DNA of 64,000 nucleotides from Quillaja saponaria (GCA_029379385.1 CM055617.1:11131532-11195531); one strand, 5' to 3'. Positions 23,891-36,629 are shown, counted from the stretch's first letter. The notes: a model not told the origin generated them from the letters alone. Numbers and translations are program-made.

Positions 23891-26800
23891 TGTCACACCC
23901 CTCATGAAGGCATGACTGGCCGGAGTAATGGTAACTAAACCTCTGTAACCTTGACTAAAAAAAAAAAGAAATAACTATGGCTCTTAACCAACCAATAAAT
24001 AAAAATAAAAATAAAAATTGATAAAGAAAAAGTTAATTGTAAAATTTTGTTAACTGAAACAAATCACAACTTACTAAAATTTCGGTAGAGGTTTTCTGTA
24101 ATATAGAACATGTCTACAAATACAAATCTATAAACTCATATTTTTACACAATAACAACACAAAGACAATAAGGAGCTCTGCTCCATCTACATCATAAACA
24201 AGGAAAATACTAGACTATTATATCATACAAAATTAGACACCCTATAGTTTTAATGTGATTGCAAGCTTGCATCATTGACTTCAAGTATGAGATTCCGAAG
24301 AATACATTGTCATCAAATCCTCAGCAAACCCCGTATTAGTCGTTAAATTCCTTTGAGGTCATGTTACGAAAAAAATATCCAAAAAAGAAGAGTGAGTCCT
24401 ACAAATTTTGTGAGTGAAAAACATACCCTAAGGGTACTAGAATCACACGACACATGTATCAATTAATATCAACATGTCATATATTCCAAAACTAACAAGA
24501 TTATACATATATAATTACAGAAATAGAAAACTTAACAAGCATAATTTCAAGTAACTCTTTTTATAATCCAATTAACATAATCAAATAAATCAAAGCATAC
24601 AAAGCAAGAAAATGACCAACATAGCAACTAAGCCCCGCACACCACCCCCTACCGTGTAGTTTTGCACCTGCACACGATATAGAATCAAAAATGGAATCAC
24701 TAAAATCAGAATCATTGAATCTCTTCTTCAAATCCACCCATCGAGGCTGAGCACTCAATTCTTTTATAAACACTTATCATAATAAAAAAAAATCTCATAT
24801 TAGAATATTAAATCAAAACATCCTAAGTGCACCTGGATTTCATCTTCGAAAATAAAATCATTTTAGGAAAATCACTTCATTGGCCCTTATCAACCACAAA
24901 TAATTCTAAACATCAAACACAATCCACATAATTCAATCATAACAATACAATTCTTATTCACCTCTATATAACATATAAATTCATATATATATATACACAA
25001 ATATATCAAACAATCAAATAAACTAATCTAGTAACCAAAGGATAACAATTAACCACTCACCAGTTTACAAACCTTGTTCTCCACTCTCTCTTGCGCTCAC
25101 GTGTGTCATCAGGCCCACATAAGGATCCGGAACTGAAATTCATATATTCACATAATACTTAATTTATAAATGTTACTGTTATAATCTTTAATTACTAGCT
25201 TATATATCAACTTATATAAGTTTCTTTATGAAATTTTCTACTAAGCCATTACATGTCAAGTAGTATGAATTGTACTTTATGTATTAAAGTTGATAATGAA
25301 GAGACATTTTAGATATTTTGACAATGCATAAGTAGAAGGAACAATTAGAAAAGACAGAAACACTAGTGAGTTAGAGATATTGAAACTGTCTAAACTTAGG
25401 GTTTGGACCAATGTTCACTCTAACAGTCATATCTTCCTTTAGAAAATTCCAAATTTAGTTTTGTAAAATTTATTAAATACTACACATATGTAGATTTATA
25501 ATGGTATATCAATTGTAATTTTTAGATTTATGTATCAATACAGTTTATTCTTTGAATTTGTATCAAATTCTACAAAACGCAGGATTTTGGTAGCACTGAC
25601 CTTACCTTAGTTAATTGAACATAACTTTCTCTAGGAAAAAGAAAATCAAATTTTGTTTGTCGAATTTATTAATAGACAATTATATCTTTCTAGATAGGTA
25701 TCATATGTATTATTTGGATGTATATATTAGTACAGTTAATTATTTAAAATTTACTTTTTTAGGCATTTCACAACTTTCTTGGATATATGTTTATTTTTAC
25801 TTATATACTTAATCAAATTTAATAAAACCAATTTGAAACTTTAACTTTAGGATGTTAGCTAGGTTTCTTATTTAGAAACTTTTCTTAAACTCGGCCTTGA
25901 ACTCACTCGATTCTTTACATAAATAAAAAACAAAGCATTCATAAAATTCCTAGTTGCCAACCTTTAATTCCGATATTTATAAAATTCTTATACTTAAGAA
26001 TTAAATTACAAAAGTCTCTAGTATAGTATTTTAAGATATTAGGAACAACTTTCATTTAGAGATCCTAAGCTAATTCCATCCAAAACCCCATGAAAATGTC
26101 TTTCGGATTGACTGAGATTCACTAAATATCCTGCATGACCTAGCTACAGTCTAACAACTCTATCAACAAATATACTTAGAACCAACCTACAAAATTTTGC
26201 AAGTATCATCTCAAGACCCTAAGCTAAATTTATTCTTTAGAAACCATAATTTAATTCTACCCCAAAAGTATCTGAAACACAAGATTTCTCTCACCCACGA
26301 AATCTTCTCTGCATCCCTTCCAAAACTATTCAAATCTCACTTTTAACATTTCACCTCACCATTAAATAGCATTTGCCTATACTCACTTCCCACTATCATT
26401 AAATCCTCACTCCCCATATCAACCAACCACTCTTTGCTCTTGTTTATTAACTTTTATTCAAACTCAAATAATACTTAACCTCCCAAGAATTGAAATAACC
26501 AAGTTTCATTCATTATACTATAACTAGTTACTTTCAAGCATTTTATCAAACACCTTAATGGTATTTTCACTCTCATCCCACATGTATGTATGTATATATA
26601 TATATATATATATACACCTCTCCCAATAATTCAACATACTAAATCAATTCAACAACACTAATGATTTCAATGTTAGCTTTACAATTAACTTAATTACTTT
26701 AAAGGCTTGAACCAAGACAAATCAACAATAATTTACTCTAAATCTTCCATGTCTCATACTTTTAAGCTTTTATTCATAAAATTTTGTTCACATCCAATTC

Positions 26801-28110
26801 CACTTCTAACATAATCTTAAAACAAAAATCAATTAATGGTGATTTACTCAATTTCCAACTTTAACTTAGAACCTAATCCAACTAATACAATAACCCAAAA
26901 GCTTTATATATACATACATCCAACATCCTTTTCTACTAACCATTTTATTCCTACTTTAACTCTTTGTTCATAATCCTTTTTATTCAAAGTTTCCTTAATC
27001 CTTAAACCTAGGTCATTAAACAACTTAAAACATTACAAGATTTAGATTATAAGTTAGAGTAAACTACCTTAATAAGACAAACGGATAGCTGACTAGTTGG
27101 ACCTAATGGAGTGGTGGTTGTAGCTTAGTTTATTACTGTCAAAGGAAGACTATTGCTGCCTGCTATGGCAGCTTAAACCCACACTAATCTGCCACCAAGT
27201 ATTGCAGAAAAATGCCTCCCAAGCTTAGCTAAGAAGGAACGAACAAGGAGGAAAAAGAAGCAACACAACTACTGCTTAACAGGAGGCCCACGGTGGACTG
27301 ATGCTGCCTTGCTGGTGGCTACCACTAGTAGAGAAGAAGAGCCAGCTACACAGCCCAAAATAGGGCAGCTTTGATGCTCTCAGTTAGAAGCAATTAGCAC
27401 GGCCAAAAAGGAGCTAAAAGAGAACGCAAAGTGGACTGAATCACAAGCAAGAAAAAGGCCGAACAAGACACTACATACGGCTAAGAGGAAAGTGGATTCT
27501 CAACCAGCAAGTGAGGGAAGAAAATTCTAGAATTCAAGAGGAGTCTCGGGAAAAAAAAAAAAAAAAAAAAAAAAAAAACAACAACAACAACAATAAGAGG
27601 CGGTGGAGGATGCTTCCAAGAATTGGCCAAGATTGAAGAAAAATAGAGAAATAAAATGAAAATAAAGAAAAGCAAAATTATAAAGCAAAAATCAAAGTCA
27701 ACAGATAAAATGTGTGGTGGATATTTATTCTTTGATGTGTATGTACATATTTATCTTTTGGCTTATAAACATGTGATGTAAATTTATTCTTAAATTTTGA
27801 TTATATATGCACATGTTGAATTGTATTGTTTATTTATTTAATTTGCTTGTTGTGGAGATTAAATCCTTAATATATTTATACATATATCTTAATTATTCAC
27901 TCACTTAAATTTACTTGATAATAATATTATTTACTTTACGATAGCCAATACCTAATATTTTTAAATTGTATACTAAAATTACACCAAGATATCGTATTAT
28001 AATATATTTAACTATACTGTTATTGAATTAATTTATTTATTTTATAACGTAAATTTACACATTGTATCTAAAACTCCATTTTTCATTACCGGGTTATAAG
28101 GGTTATTACA
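23891..28110. mobile_element. Solo-LTR-like insertion, 4.2 kb
   Basis: Begins TGTCACACCCC and ends GGGTTATTACA, the TG...CA termini typical of long LTRs of plant Ty3/gypsy elements. It is homologous, inverted, to the solo LTR at 60182-63093. Examples are 24380-24460 with 62550-62630 (ends of the CACTCAC block), 25330-25640 with 61430-61720, and 26270-26330 with 61120-61180. It is about 1.3 kb longer than that copy. The five flanking bases differ (GCCAC on the left, ACCTA on the right), so no clean target duplication remains or the ends have drifted. No internal coding domain was found. A run of about 28 A with (CAA)n lies at 27550-27595. The termini do not reveal transcription direction. Confidence 0.75.
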
Positions 28111-29550
28111 ACCTAGTGAATGAGAGCATCCATTTGTAAAACAGTCCCTACGTGAGGTCAAAAACCATATTAAAAGGACAAAAGCATGTCTTAACCAAAA
28201 TGGTAAAAATATGAGCTCAAACGTTACAAAGCACAAAACACCCAAAAACAAACAAGTCTTGTGCACCATGATACATGATAGCTTGAGAACAATCGAGCAA
28301 ACAGGCTTCCTACCAAGAGCAAGTAAAAAATACTGGTAAATGCACCTCGACCACCACGAAGCACAAGCAATAAAGAAATAAATGAGCTTAGTAATAGTAC
28401 TTATATATAGTATACCTAGAGCACACTTGCAAATTTACTGTGAAAATAGAAAAAGTAAAAAAATCTTTTACATTGAATAAAAGACCTCAGCCTTTTAAGG
28501 TCGATATGTGAAAAAAAATGGAAAATGTAGTTACCCCAAGGAGTCGCAAATAAATAAATGGCAAAGTGCTTGCTTGAAAGCCACCCTCGATCTCAACAAA
28601 ATCGATCTACTAAGATCTTCATCTTTGAAGAGTAAGTATACAACACCCAAATGAGTTACATTAATCTCAAAGAAAGGTTATTCATTTAACAGTGAAGCAA
28701 GAGACCTCCCAAGTACAAAACTCAACCCAAAAAAGGTCAAAAAGACCAGAATAAAGTGCATGTATGTTGAACCAGTCATGTAAGAAACTTGAGAAAATAT
28801 AAATACAAATTAAATGACTCTAGCATGGGTTCCAGAAAAACCATACAATCACAAAATGCGAACAAAATAATACTTGGTCCTTCGTCCAAAAGAATGGAGT
28901 ATAAAATATTAAAAATAATTACAACTAGGAAAATGTTTCTTTTGATTGAGGAACAAACAAAGAAATGTTCCTTCACCTCGACCTCGACCTAGGATTCTCA
29001 TGGCTTAAGCGACTTATTATCTCGGCCCCACCACTTTCATGACCCAAGTGCGTCTTCTTATTATCTTATCATTTTCACGAATTAAAGACTCCAACTTGGC
29101 CTTGCCACTTGCATAACTTGACAACATCATTTACGGTCTTCATAGCTCAACAACCTTATTACTTGTGATTGACATTCTAATAGTTCAAGTAACTTAATAC
29201 TCATATCTCGTCTTTGCATGACTTAAAAGGCATTAAGCTTGACCAAGGGCATAAACTGCAGCCTCCACGGCCTTAGGCCTAGCCTAAACCTTGACCTACG
29301 CATAAACCTCTACCCACACAACCTTGACCTCAACCTTGTCATTCTCTCAGCCTACATACATCAATCTCAAACTCCTTGCCCTTTTGGCTCAACATTTTTG
29401 TGAACAAAGGTTCAACCCCCTTGGATGCTAAGATACCTCAACGGAAAACCAACAAAACACTACCTCCATTCCCACGAGAAGTTCCAATGAAAAAAGAAGA
29501 AACTTGATTTACTTTGCTCCTCGAACTTGTTTTAGAAGGACTGATGTTAG
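28111..29550. other. Older repeat sequence between the LTR and the MULE
   Basis: Moderately GC-richer DNA with no intact frame. It starts with a copy of the GAATG-GAGCA repeat also present left of the LTR. It is broken at its right end by the MULE and resumes at 34385. The resumed part (34385-34760) looks like LTR text: a TATATAAGTAG word, then CTCTCTCTAAAC and a TTGACTTGAGTTTCGGTG end region. Both insertions are therefore probably nested in one older LTR retroelement. Confidence 0.45.
29541..29550. repeat. Left target-site duplication of the MULE
   Basis: CTGATGTTAG directly precedes the element and matches ATGATGTTAG directly after it in nine consecutive bases. MULEs characteristically make 9-11 bp duplications. 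Confidence 0.9.
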
Positions 29551-29960
29551 GGGTTTTTGGACAGAAGGGTCCAAATTGTATAATTTTTGTACAAAATGGT
29601 AAATTTTTTACTTTAATAGCTAGAATAGGGTAAACTCTAAAATCGTGTTTTCAAAAACCGATTTCTGGGTCCGACTCACAATGCCATGTCATCAACGGAT
29701 CCCACAGCACATACCTCACGAGCCGAGCTGATGGGGACTGAAACCGTCTTTTGTAAACACGGTTTCACCCCAGTTTTTGTCCCCGCGCTGGCCCCGCTAG
29801 ACGGGCCCGTGGGAGACAAACAATTGTCTAAAACCGGCTTTACAAAAGCCGGTTTCAAACTGTAGGGAGGTCTGCAGGCTACCCTGCGCGCATCGCTGCA
29901 TCACTAGGCTGCAGCCTAGCGATGCAACAACGTACCCGACCCCTCCCCCCCCGCGTAATA
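29551..29960 (+). repeat. Left terminal inverted repeat of the MULE
   Basis: About 410 bp, ending inward in a C-rich tract (CCCCTCCCCCCCC) that mirrors the G run in the right repeat. It is about 105 bp longer than its partner because of an extra segment at roughly 29745-29830. It contains two imperfect palindromes of the type GAAACCG...CGGTTTC and a strong hairpin, GCATCACTAGGC-TGCA-GCCTAGCGATGC, at 29898-29925. Confidence 0.88.
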
Positions 29961-31468
29961 ATCGACCCCCCCCAAAGCAATAATCCAACTCCTCTATAAT
30001 ACAGAGGAGAAGACACTCCTCACTTTCATCAGAAACTCTCCTCACTATGATCACTCGTTTCTCACAGGCTCTCCTCCAACAAGCTCAACCCATTCATCTC
30101 TCATTTTCTTATCTATAATCACCTTCATCCTTTTTCTCCTTTAATATTTTCATGCTCTTCCTTCTTTGATCTTTCTCACGTTTTATTTGCAAACAAAATC
30201 TTGGTAAGTTATAAAAATTTTACTTTAAAAAATTATTATTATTATTATTAGTTAAATTAAATTATTTTCTTATTGAAAATTTTATTTACAATATATTATT
30301 TTTACAAATTTTAATCATATATATTACGATTAATTTATATTATTTATTATAATTAGTAATATTTACTTATTAATTATTTAAATTACGTATACTATTTAAT
30401 TTTTTTAAAATAAAATATAAATAGAAATTATATAAACAATTTAATGTTAAAATCGATATATATGTTCTATTATTCTAAGTTTATTTATGTTTTTTTTTAG
30501 GATTATTGTTGAAATCACGTTGCCGGTGTTGATACTTTTTGTTCATTTGCTTCTTACCTGGTAAGTCATAAAGTTGTATTTATTTTGTAGAAAGTTGTAT
30601 TTATTATTGTTGTATGCATGTACCTATATTTGCAGTAGTTTTATATTATAATTGTTGAAATATTAATTTTTATTATTTGTTATAATTAAAAATTTGTTGT
30701 AATTGTAATTTTTATGATAATTGCAATAATTAGTATATTTATGATATGATAAATTATTAACTTTTTCATGTTTAAATTTATATGATAAATTGTATTTGTA
30801 TGTTTTAATGTAATTAATATATTTATTAGTAATTTTGATAGTTTTAAATTAGTTAGTAATTTTGATAGTTTTAAATTAATTAATATATTTATTACGAAAT
30901 TAAAATTTATTTAATTCATAATAATTATGGTAAGTAATATACCTATGATAAATAGTGATTTTATTATTTTGAAAGAAATAGTAATTTTATTTTAAAATTT
31001 GTGACTAATTTATTAATAGTATATTTTTTTTTTTTTTGGGAAATTTATAGTAATATATTTATGATAAATAGATTTTTTTTGTATTTGTATGTTTTAATGT
31101 AATTAATTTATAGATAGTATTTTTATGTTTTAATATGTAATGATATTTTTTATTATTTAATTAATTCATAATAGGCAAAATAAATATTTATAATTAACTT
31201 AAAGATGAAACCAAAATATTTTAATATAATTAATTTAAAATATAAATTATAAGTAATAAATTTGTGTTGTTTGAATTACTTAGTAATTTGGATAGTTTTA
31301 ATTTGAATTAATTGTGATGTTTGAATTAATTAGTAATTTGGGTATTATAATTTGAATCATTTATTATTATTAGTAGTCTATAGTTAATCTATGTAAATTA
31401 GTGAATTCATTAACAATATGAGGAAATTTTATAATATTTTAAAGCATTTTGAAGGTGCAAGTTTGATA

Positions 31469-33432
31469 ATGGAAGAAATTGGAATTATGTTTTACATTAA
31501 TGGTGAGATGCGTACTGGTTCGAACGGGCTTGAATACGATTCAGGTCCCTATTAAGTGCATTCGTGTACCCAAGCGTATCAAGTATGCAGAGTTTCATGC
31601 TCGTTTATGCAAGTCCTTAAAGGTTGATAGAAGAAGAGAGTACTTGACTATAATTTGTCGATGTCCAAGTACTATTAAAAATTCAACCCACTATAGTCCA
31701 GTTGCAGTAGTTGATGATGAGGACTTGTATAGCATGTTACAGCATGCCAGTGTGCAAGGCCTTGGATTTATTTTAGAGATTTATTTACATAGGCACGCAC
31801 TTCATGATGAGTCTTTGTCTCGTGTTTAGAGTCACGACACACTTGCCCAGATCCTGAAAACATATTCATGGAATCCCCCACCACTAGGCGGCAATACGAT
31901 CAGCTCAGTTCTCATGTTGCAGGAGAAGCATCAGCATCTCTTAGGCCGCATTCACCGATGAATTACTCAGAAGCGCCTGGAGAAGATATTGGCGATGGAC
32001 AAGATATCCCTGATTTGAACGTTGATCCTCATTTTAACATTGAAGTGGATGATAATGATATTATCGAGGCTCCTGAAGAAGATTTATTTTTCGAATATGT
32101 TCCGAATCCCTTTTACACTGACGTGAACATTGCTAGGGCACGTGCAGTAAACCCTGTTATTGTTCCAAATGCATAATGGGAGTTGGATAATGAATTTTAC
32201 AATGGCATGTTGTTCAACACGAAGGCCGAGTTAAAAAATACTATTAAATACTGGCACATTATGAACCACGTGGCTTTCATAGTCGTTGAGTCCAAAAAAG
32301 ACACATGAGATATCAGGTGCAAGCTCTATGAACAGGGTTGCAAGTGGAGGTTGCGAAGACATTTTAGTAAAAGATTTGAAAAGTTTCAAATTACGAAATT
32401 GGATGTCACTCACAGCTATGTTTATAGCGAAATGACTCAGGATCATTATAATCTGTACAAGGGGATCATTGCTGAATATATCAAAAATACTATCAATGAA
32501 GATCCTACTACACCAGGAGCTGTGTTGCTTACAATAATAAAAGATCACTTCCATTATAGTCCAAGTTTGAGCAAAATATTCAAAGCGAATAAGATAGCAA
32601 TAAATCTTGTGTTTGGTAATTGGGAGGAATCCTACAATGAGCTTCATAGATATTTAAATGCACTTCGTGTCACCAATCCCGACACATGCTTCGAAGGGAA
32701 AATGAACCCAACTAATAATCCTGGACAAGTTATATTCCAACAAGTATTATGGGCTTTTGGGCCATCTATCGAGGCCTTCCATCATTGTAGACCAGTTCTT
32801 CAGATTGACGACACATTCCTATATGGAAAGTACACGAAAAAATTGTTGGTTGCAACTGGTGTTGATGGTAACAATACTTTAGTTTCAGTTGCATTTGCAT
32901 TTGCAGTTATTGACTGAGGAGAACACAGATAATTAGGGATGGTTTTTAAGTTTGCTTCGCATGCATGTATCGCAATGGGTGGGTATTTGCTTAATATCTG
33001 ATCGTCATGTCGGGATAATTGCTGCTGCTTCAGATTCTCAGGAATGGCTGGACTGAGCCTTATGGGTATCACTGTTTTTGTATTAGGCATATTGCAAGTA
33101 ACTTTCATAAGACCCACAAGAATCTGAAAGCAAAGAATCTCCTCATCCACACTGCGAGTCACACTCAAAAACACAAATTCGATAAATATTTCGAGAAGTT
33201 TGTTCGCTTGGACTCTGAGTATGCTGCATGGATTGGTAGAATTCCGTTGGAGCAGTGGGTATTGGCACATGACGGAAGTCACTGCTTTGACTTCATGACC
33301 ACGAACTTGGGAGAGTGCATGAACAATGTCTTGAAAGGAGCGCGACAAGTCTCAATCACTGCACTGGTGCGGTTGACATTTTACTGGTGTGTTAAATATT
33401 TCGTGGAACATCAAGCATACATTAATGCTTAG
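31469..33432 (+). pseudogene. MULE transposase (MURA-type), multiply broken
   Basis: Reads from an ATG at 31469 (MEEIGIMFYINGEMRTG). A one-base frameshift near 31553 moves into a frame with YLTIICRCPSTI and VVDDEDLYSMLQ, the N-terminal region common in this MULE group. An acidic linker follows (31868-32176), then the zinc-binding MuDR DNA-binding region (CKLYEQGCKWRL near 32310). The catalytic core follows, with VLQIDDTFLYGKY near 32800 (first Asp), ISDRH near 33000 (second Asp) and CIRHIASNFH. Stops occur near 32176, 32307, 32917 and 33054, with further frameshifts. The C-terminal SWIM zinc finger is absent, because AT-rich filler begins right after 33432. It cannot make active transposase. 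Confidence 0.88.
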
Positions 33433-34081
33433 CTAAATCATTAATGTTTTTTCTTTTTACTAAATCATTTCAAATAAGTTTAAAAATTATATACTTTAAA
33501 TTAAAAAAATATAGTAAAATTTAAAAATTTGCAATATCATGAATTTTTAAATTTTAAAATATCATAAACTATAATAAAAATATTTATGATACACTATAGA
33601 ATTAAAAAATGATCAAAAATCTTAAATTCTAAAAATACCAAATTAAAAAATTTAAAAACTGTCATACACTATAAATTTAAAATTTATCATACATTTTTAA
33701 TTCCATAAAATTATTATACACTTTAAAATTTATCATACATTTTAAAATTTAAATATATCATAAACTATAAATATATAAATTAACATATACTTTATATTTA
33801 AAAGATATCATGAATTTTAAAAATATTTATGATAAAATTAAAAAATTATCAAAAATCTTAAATTTAAAATTTTAAAAATTTAAAATTATTATATACTTTA
33901 AATTTATAAAATATTATATACTATAAATTAAAAAATTACTATATATTTTAAATTTTAAAAATATCATACAATAAAAATTTAAATTTTAAAATTACCATAT
34001 ATTTCACAAAGACTCACTTATAAATTATCATATATTTAATTTATTTTTTTTCAAAAACTCATAAAAATATTTACAAAACTC

Positions 34082-34384
34082 ATGGGGGGGGGGCTTCTGC
34101 ATCGCTAGGCTGCAAGGCTGTAGCTAGCGATGCAGCATTGCAGGGCCTGCAACAGTCTGAAACCGTCTTTTGTGAAGCCGGTTTCAGGCCACATCCAACG
34201 TGGCAGTGATTGCTAGTGAGATGTGTGCTGTGGGGTCTGTTGGATGACATGGCATGGTGAATCAAACTCAGAAACCGATTTTTGAAAATACAGTTTTAGA
34301 GATTACCCTATTCTGGCTATAAAATAAAAATTTTACCATTTTGTACTAAAATTATACAATTTGGATCTTTTTGTCCAAAAATTC
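34082..34384 (-). repeat. Right terminal inverted repeat of the MULE
   Basis: About 303 bp, inverted match to the left repeat. It has one GAAACCG...CCGGTTTC palindrome instead of two. The hairpin arms are GCATCGCTAG (34099-34108) and CTAGCGATGC (34123-34132). The inner boundary is a run of nine G, complementary to the C run of the left repeat. Confidence 0.88.
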
Positions 34385-34394
34385 ATGATGTTAG
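34385..34394. repeat. Right target-site duplication of the MULE
   Basis: ATGATGTTAG directly follows the element and matches the left flank in nine consecutive bases. Confidence 0.9.
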
Positions 34395-35689
34395 TATATA
34401 AGTAGCTTCAGCCAATAGGGGATGGCCACATGTATCCAATGATCTATTTTATCGGTCAAAGGGACATGTCAGTAACCTTTAAGGGTCCACATCAACGTTT
34501 TTCTAACTCTTCTCATGACTTTGGCCTGTGCTGGCCAATGGGGCCCACAAAGACCAAAGTAGGGGATACAACCCTAAAACCAAGTTCACTGCTCTCTCTA
34601 AACTTATATGTATACTTGTTGACTTGAGTTTCGGTGAGGGACTCCGAATTAATGGCTCGATCTCTCTTTCTCTTTTGTATTTTAGTTATTCCTTAGGAAC
34701 CACGTGAAAACAACATCAGACTGTACACTGACAACTTGACACTCTAACACACTCCTTGTAAGTAATTCTTCTAGTGATCATCTGTATCCTATCTCTTACC
34801 AATTTTATAACATTTCCTAATCATGGTCTTGTTGCAATTCGTCTCTTGGCAGATACTTGGCAATTTCGTTTGGGCCATTTAGAAACTAATTTTAATCTAG
34901 TTGCTAGTAATGCAATTCAATTTTATTTTTTTTATAAATTTTTTAAAATTATACTGAGTATTAATTAGGCAATCTTGTCATCTACCATTTCAATTGAGAT
35001 TTGAATCATTTCATGAAGAACATATGTTATGTTAGATAGAGATGGAAACACTAATCTATCTCTTAAAATAAATTTAATTCAAAAATAAATTTAATTATTA
35101 AATAAATTCTTTTTTGTGTTTTGATCAATCTCATACACATACTTTCAATTGGTTGACCATTGTAGTATTGAAATTTTATACTTACTATTTAGATTTCTCC
35201 TGTATTCTCACTTGACTCTACACTTTTGCTAGAAAACCAAAGTTTAATGCTCTATTGATCTTTTGATATTTCCCCAACAAACAATTAGTACAAAACTACC
35301 TGCTTCAGTTATGCATTGAGATAGTGAGCCCATCAAGTGACAACAACCATGTAATGCTCGACGTGCGCAATTTAGATTTTAGTGGTAGGAAACCCGAAGA
35401 GGTACGCACGCAGAGGGAGAAGATGAGGAGAGAGAGTGAGTAGAAAGCGCGCTAAATGTGGGCCTGGTCAACCAAATATAATAATCGAGAGAATACCGCG
35501 TCCAGGTACTTCGGAAGTGGGGTGGGGCCCCCAGCACCACTAACATAAAAAAACCTGCGAGTGCAACCATGCCCCGCCGCCCAATACCTTTAACCGATTA
35601 ACTTCTGGCCTATACAATTCTCTTTCTGTGGACCCTCCTAACCCTGCAATCTTTCTTAAACAAAACTAAAATTAATTTTTTTGTTTTAA
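34395..35689. other. Flank of the MULE and upstream region of the receptor-like gene
   Basis: The first about 360 bp look like the right part of the older interrupted LTR. The rest (about 34760-35690) has no gene. The GC-richer patch at 35340-35640 includes GTGGGGTGGGGCCC and ACCTGCGAGTGCAACC. It probably belongs to the proximal promoter of the gene starting at 36630. Confidence 0.45.
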
Positions 35690-36629
35690 AGGAAGAGAGA
35701 GAAAAAAAAAAACATAGCTTTGTGGGGTGGCTGGCTGTTGGGGATGAGAGAGAAAGAAACCTGAGGAAGAGAGAGAAGACAAAGAGAGGGAAAAAAACTG
35801 GGAAAAGAGAGAAAAACAAATAGAGTAGAAACCCAGAGAGAGAGAGAGAGGGAAGATGGTCGAAGAGACGGTCCTCTGAGATCATCCCGAAAAGGGCAGT
35901 GATAGGGAAGAAAAAACTCTTTCAGAATTTTCCATTGCTGCCTTTTGAGTCTCAATCTCCTCCACAATCTATCACCCCTTGACCTTTCATTGCAATTTCC
36001 TTCACCTGCATTATTATCCATATCCATTATCAACCCCCATATAATTTCCATTCTTTTCTTCAGGGACAAGTGCAAAAAGGGTTATTCTCTAACACCTTTT
36101 TATCTCTCTGCATGTTAACTTTTCTCTGTCTTTGATTTTGTCTTCAATTTCTTATTTTGGGTCAATTGTATTGCTTGCTTGCTCATGAGGTTATTCCACA
36201 TTCTTCACTGTTTTTTCATTTTCTTTTTGTACATTCTTCACTGTTTTTGCATTTGCTTTTTGTGTGTGAAATTGCAGCTCCAATCACATTTTTGAAATTG
36301 ATTGAAGAGGAGACATTGAGCTGGGTTATGCGCTTGTCGACTAAAAGGGTGTAGTAAAACCGATTAAATTTACAAAAATGAGGGACCCTGATGTGATTTT
36401 CGGACCCAAAAGCTTCCATTACTTTGCATTTCTTTGTAAATTAAATTTTGCGTAGGTATTGAGTTTTCTTCTGCTTCTTGTTGATAATTCTTTACGGAGT
36501 CTGAATAGAATTGAAGGGATTGATTTCTGTAAACAAACCTGGCAATTTTGTATAGTGTTTCCTATACCGACCTGACTATTGGCGGATATAGTTTCTGCCT
36601 CCACTACCGTGCATTTGGTTCATTGAGAA
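35690..36629 (+). promoter_or_regulatory. Probable 5' leader of the receptor-like gene, with short upstream ORFs
   Basis: A strongly purine-rich, GA-repeat tract (35693-35855), typical of plant core promoters and leaders, precedes several hundred bases of T-rich DNA. That DNA probably contains a 5' UTR intron, with CAG and TAG acceptor candidates at 36061-36064 and about 36454. An upstream ORF of seven codons lies at 35856-35879, and another upstream ATG lies at 36378. The transcription start cannot be placed from sequence alone. Confidence 0.45.

Larger units (their letters stand above)
29551..34384 (+). mobile_element. Complete MULE (Mutator-like) transposon, 4834 bp
   Basis: Long terminal inverted repeats bound the element (left about 29551-29960, right about 34082-34384). 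The left end reads GGGTTTTTGGACAGAAGGGT and the complement of the right end reads GAATTTTTGGACAAAAAGAT. High similarity continues inward through CCAAATTGTATAATTTT and GTACAAAATGGTAAA. A 9-bp target duplication TGATGTTAG flanks it. Between the repeats lie an AT-rich leader of 1.5 kb, a decayed transposase gene on the plus strand (31469-33432) and 650 bp of extremely AT-rich DNA. A TATAATAC with a downstream CT-rich tract just inside the left repeat (about 29995) may be the transposase promoter. The SWIM zinc-finger part of the transposase is missing, so the element is non-autonomous today. Confidence 0.93.

Noticed and set aside
27481..27675. Minus-strand frame with a poly-Phe run
   Set aside because: Produced by the 28-base A tract inside the long LTR.
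32231..33348. Long minus-strand frames opposite the MULE transposase
   Set aside because: They are antisense shadows: the plus strand carries the recognisable transposase motifs.
35610..36075. Two overlapping minus-strand frames rich in Leu, Ser and Phe
   Set aside because: They arise from reading the GA-rich leader of the receptor-like gene backwards and have no protein-like features.
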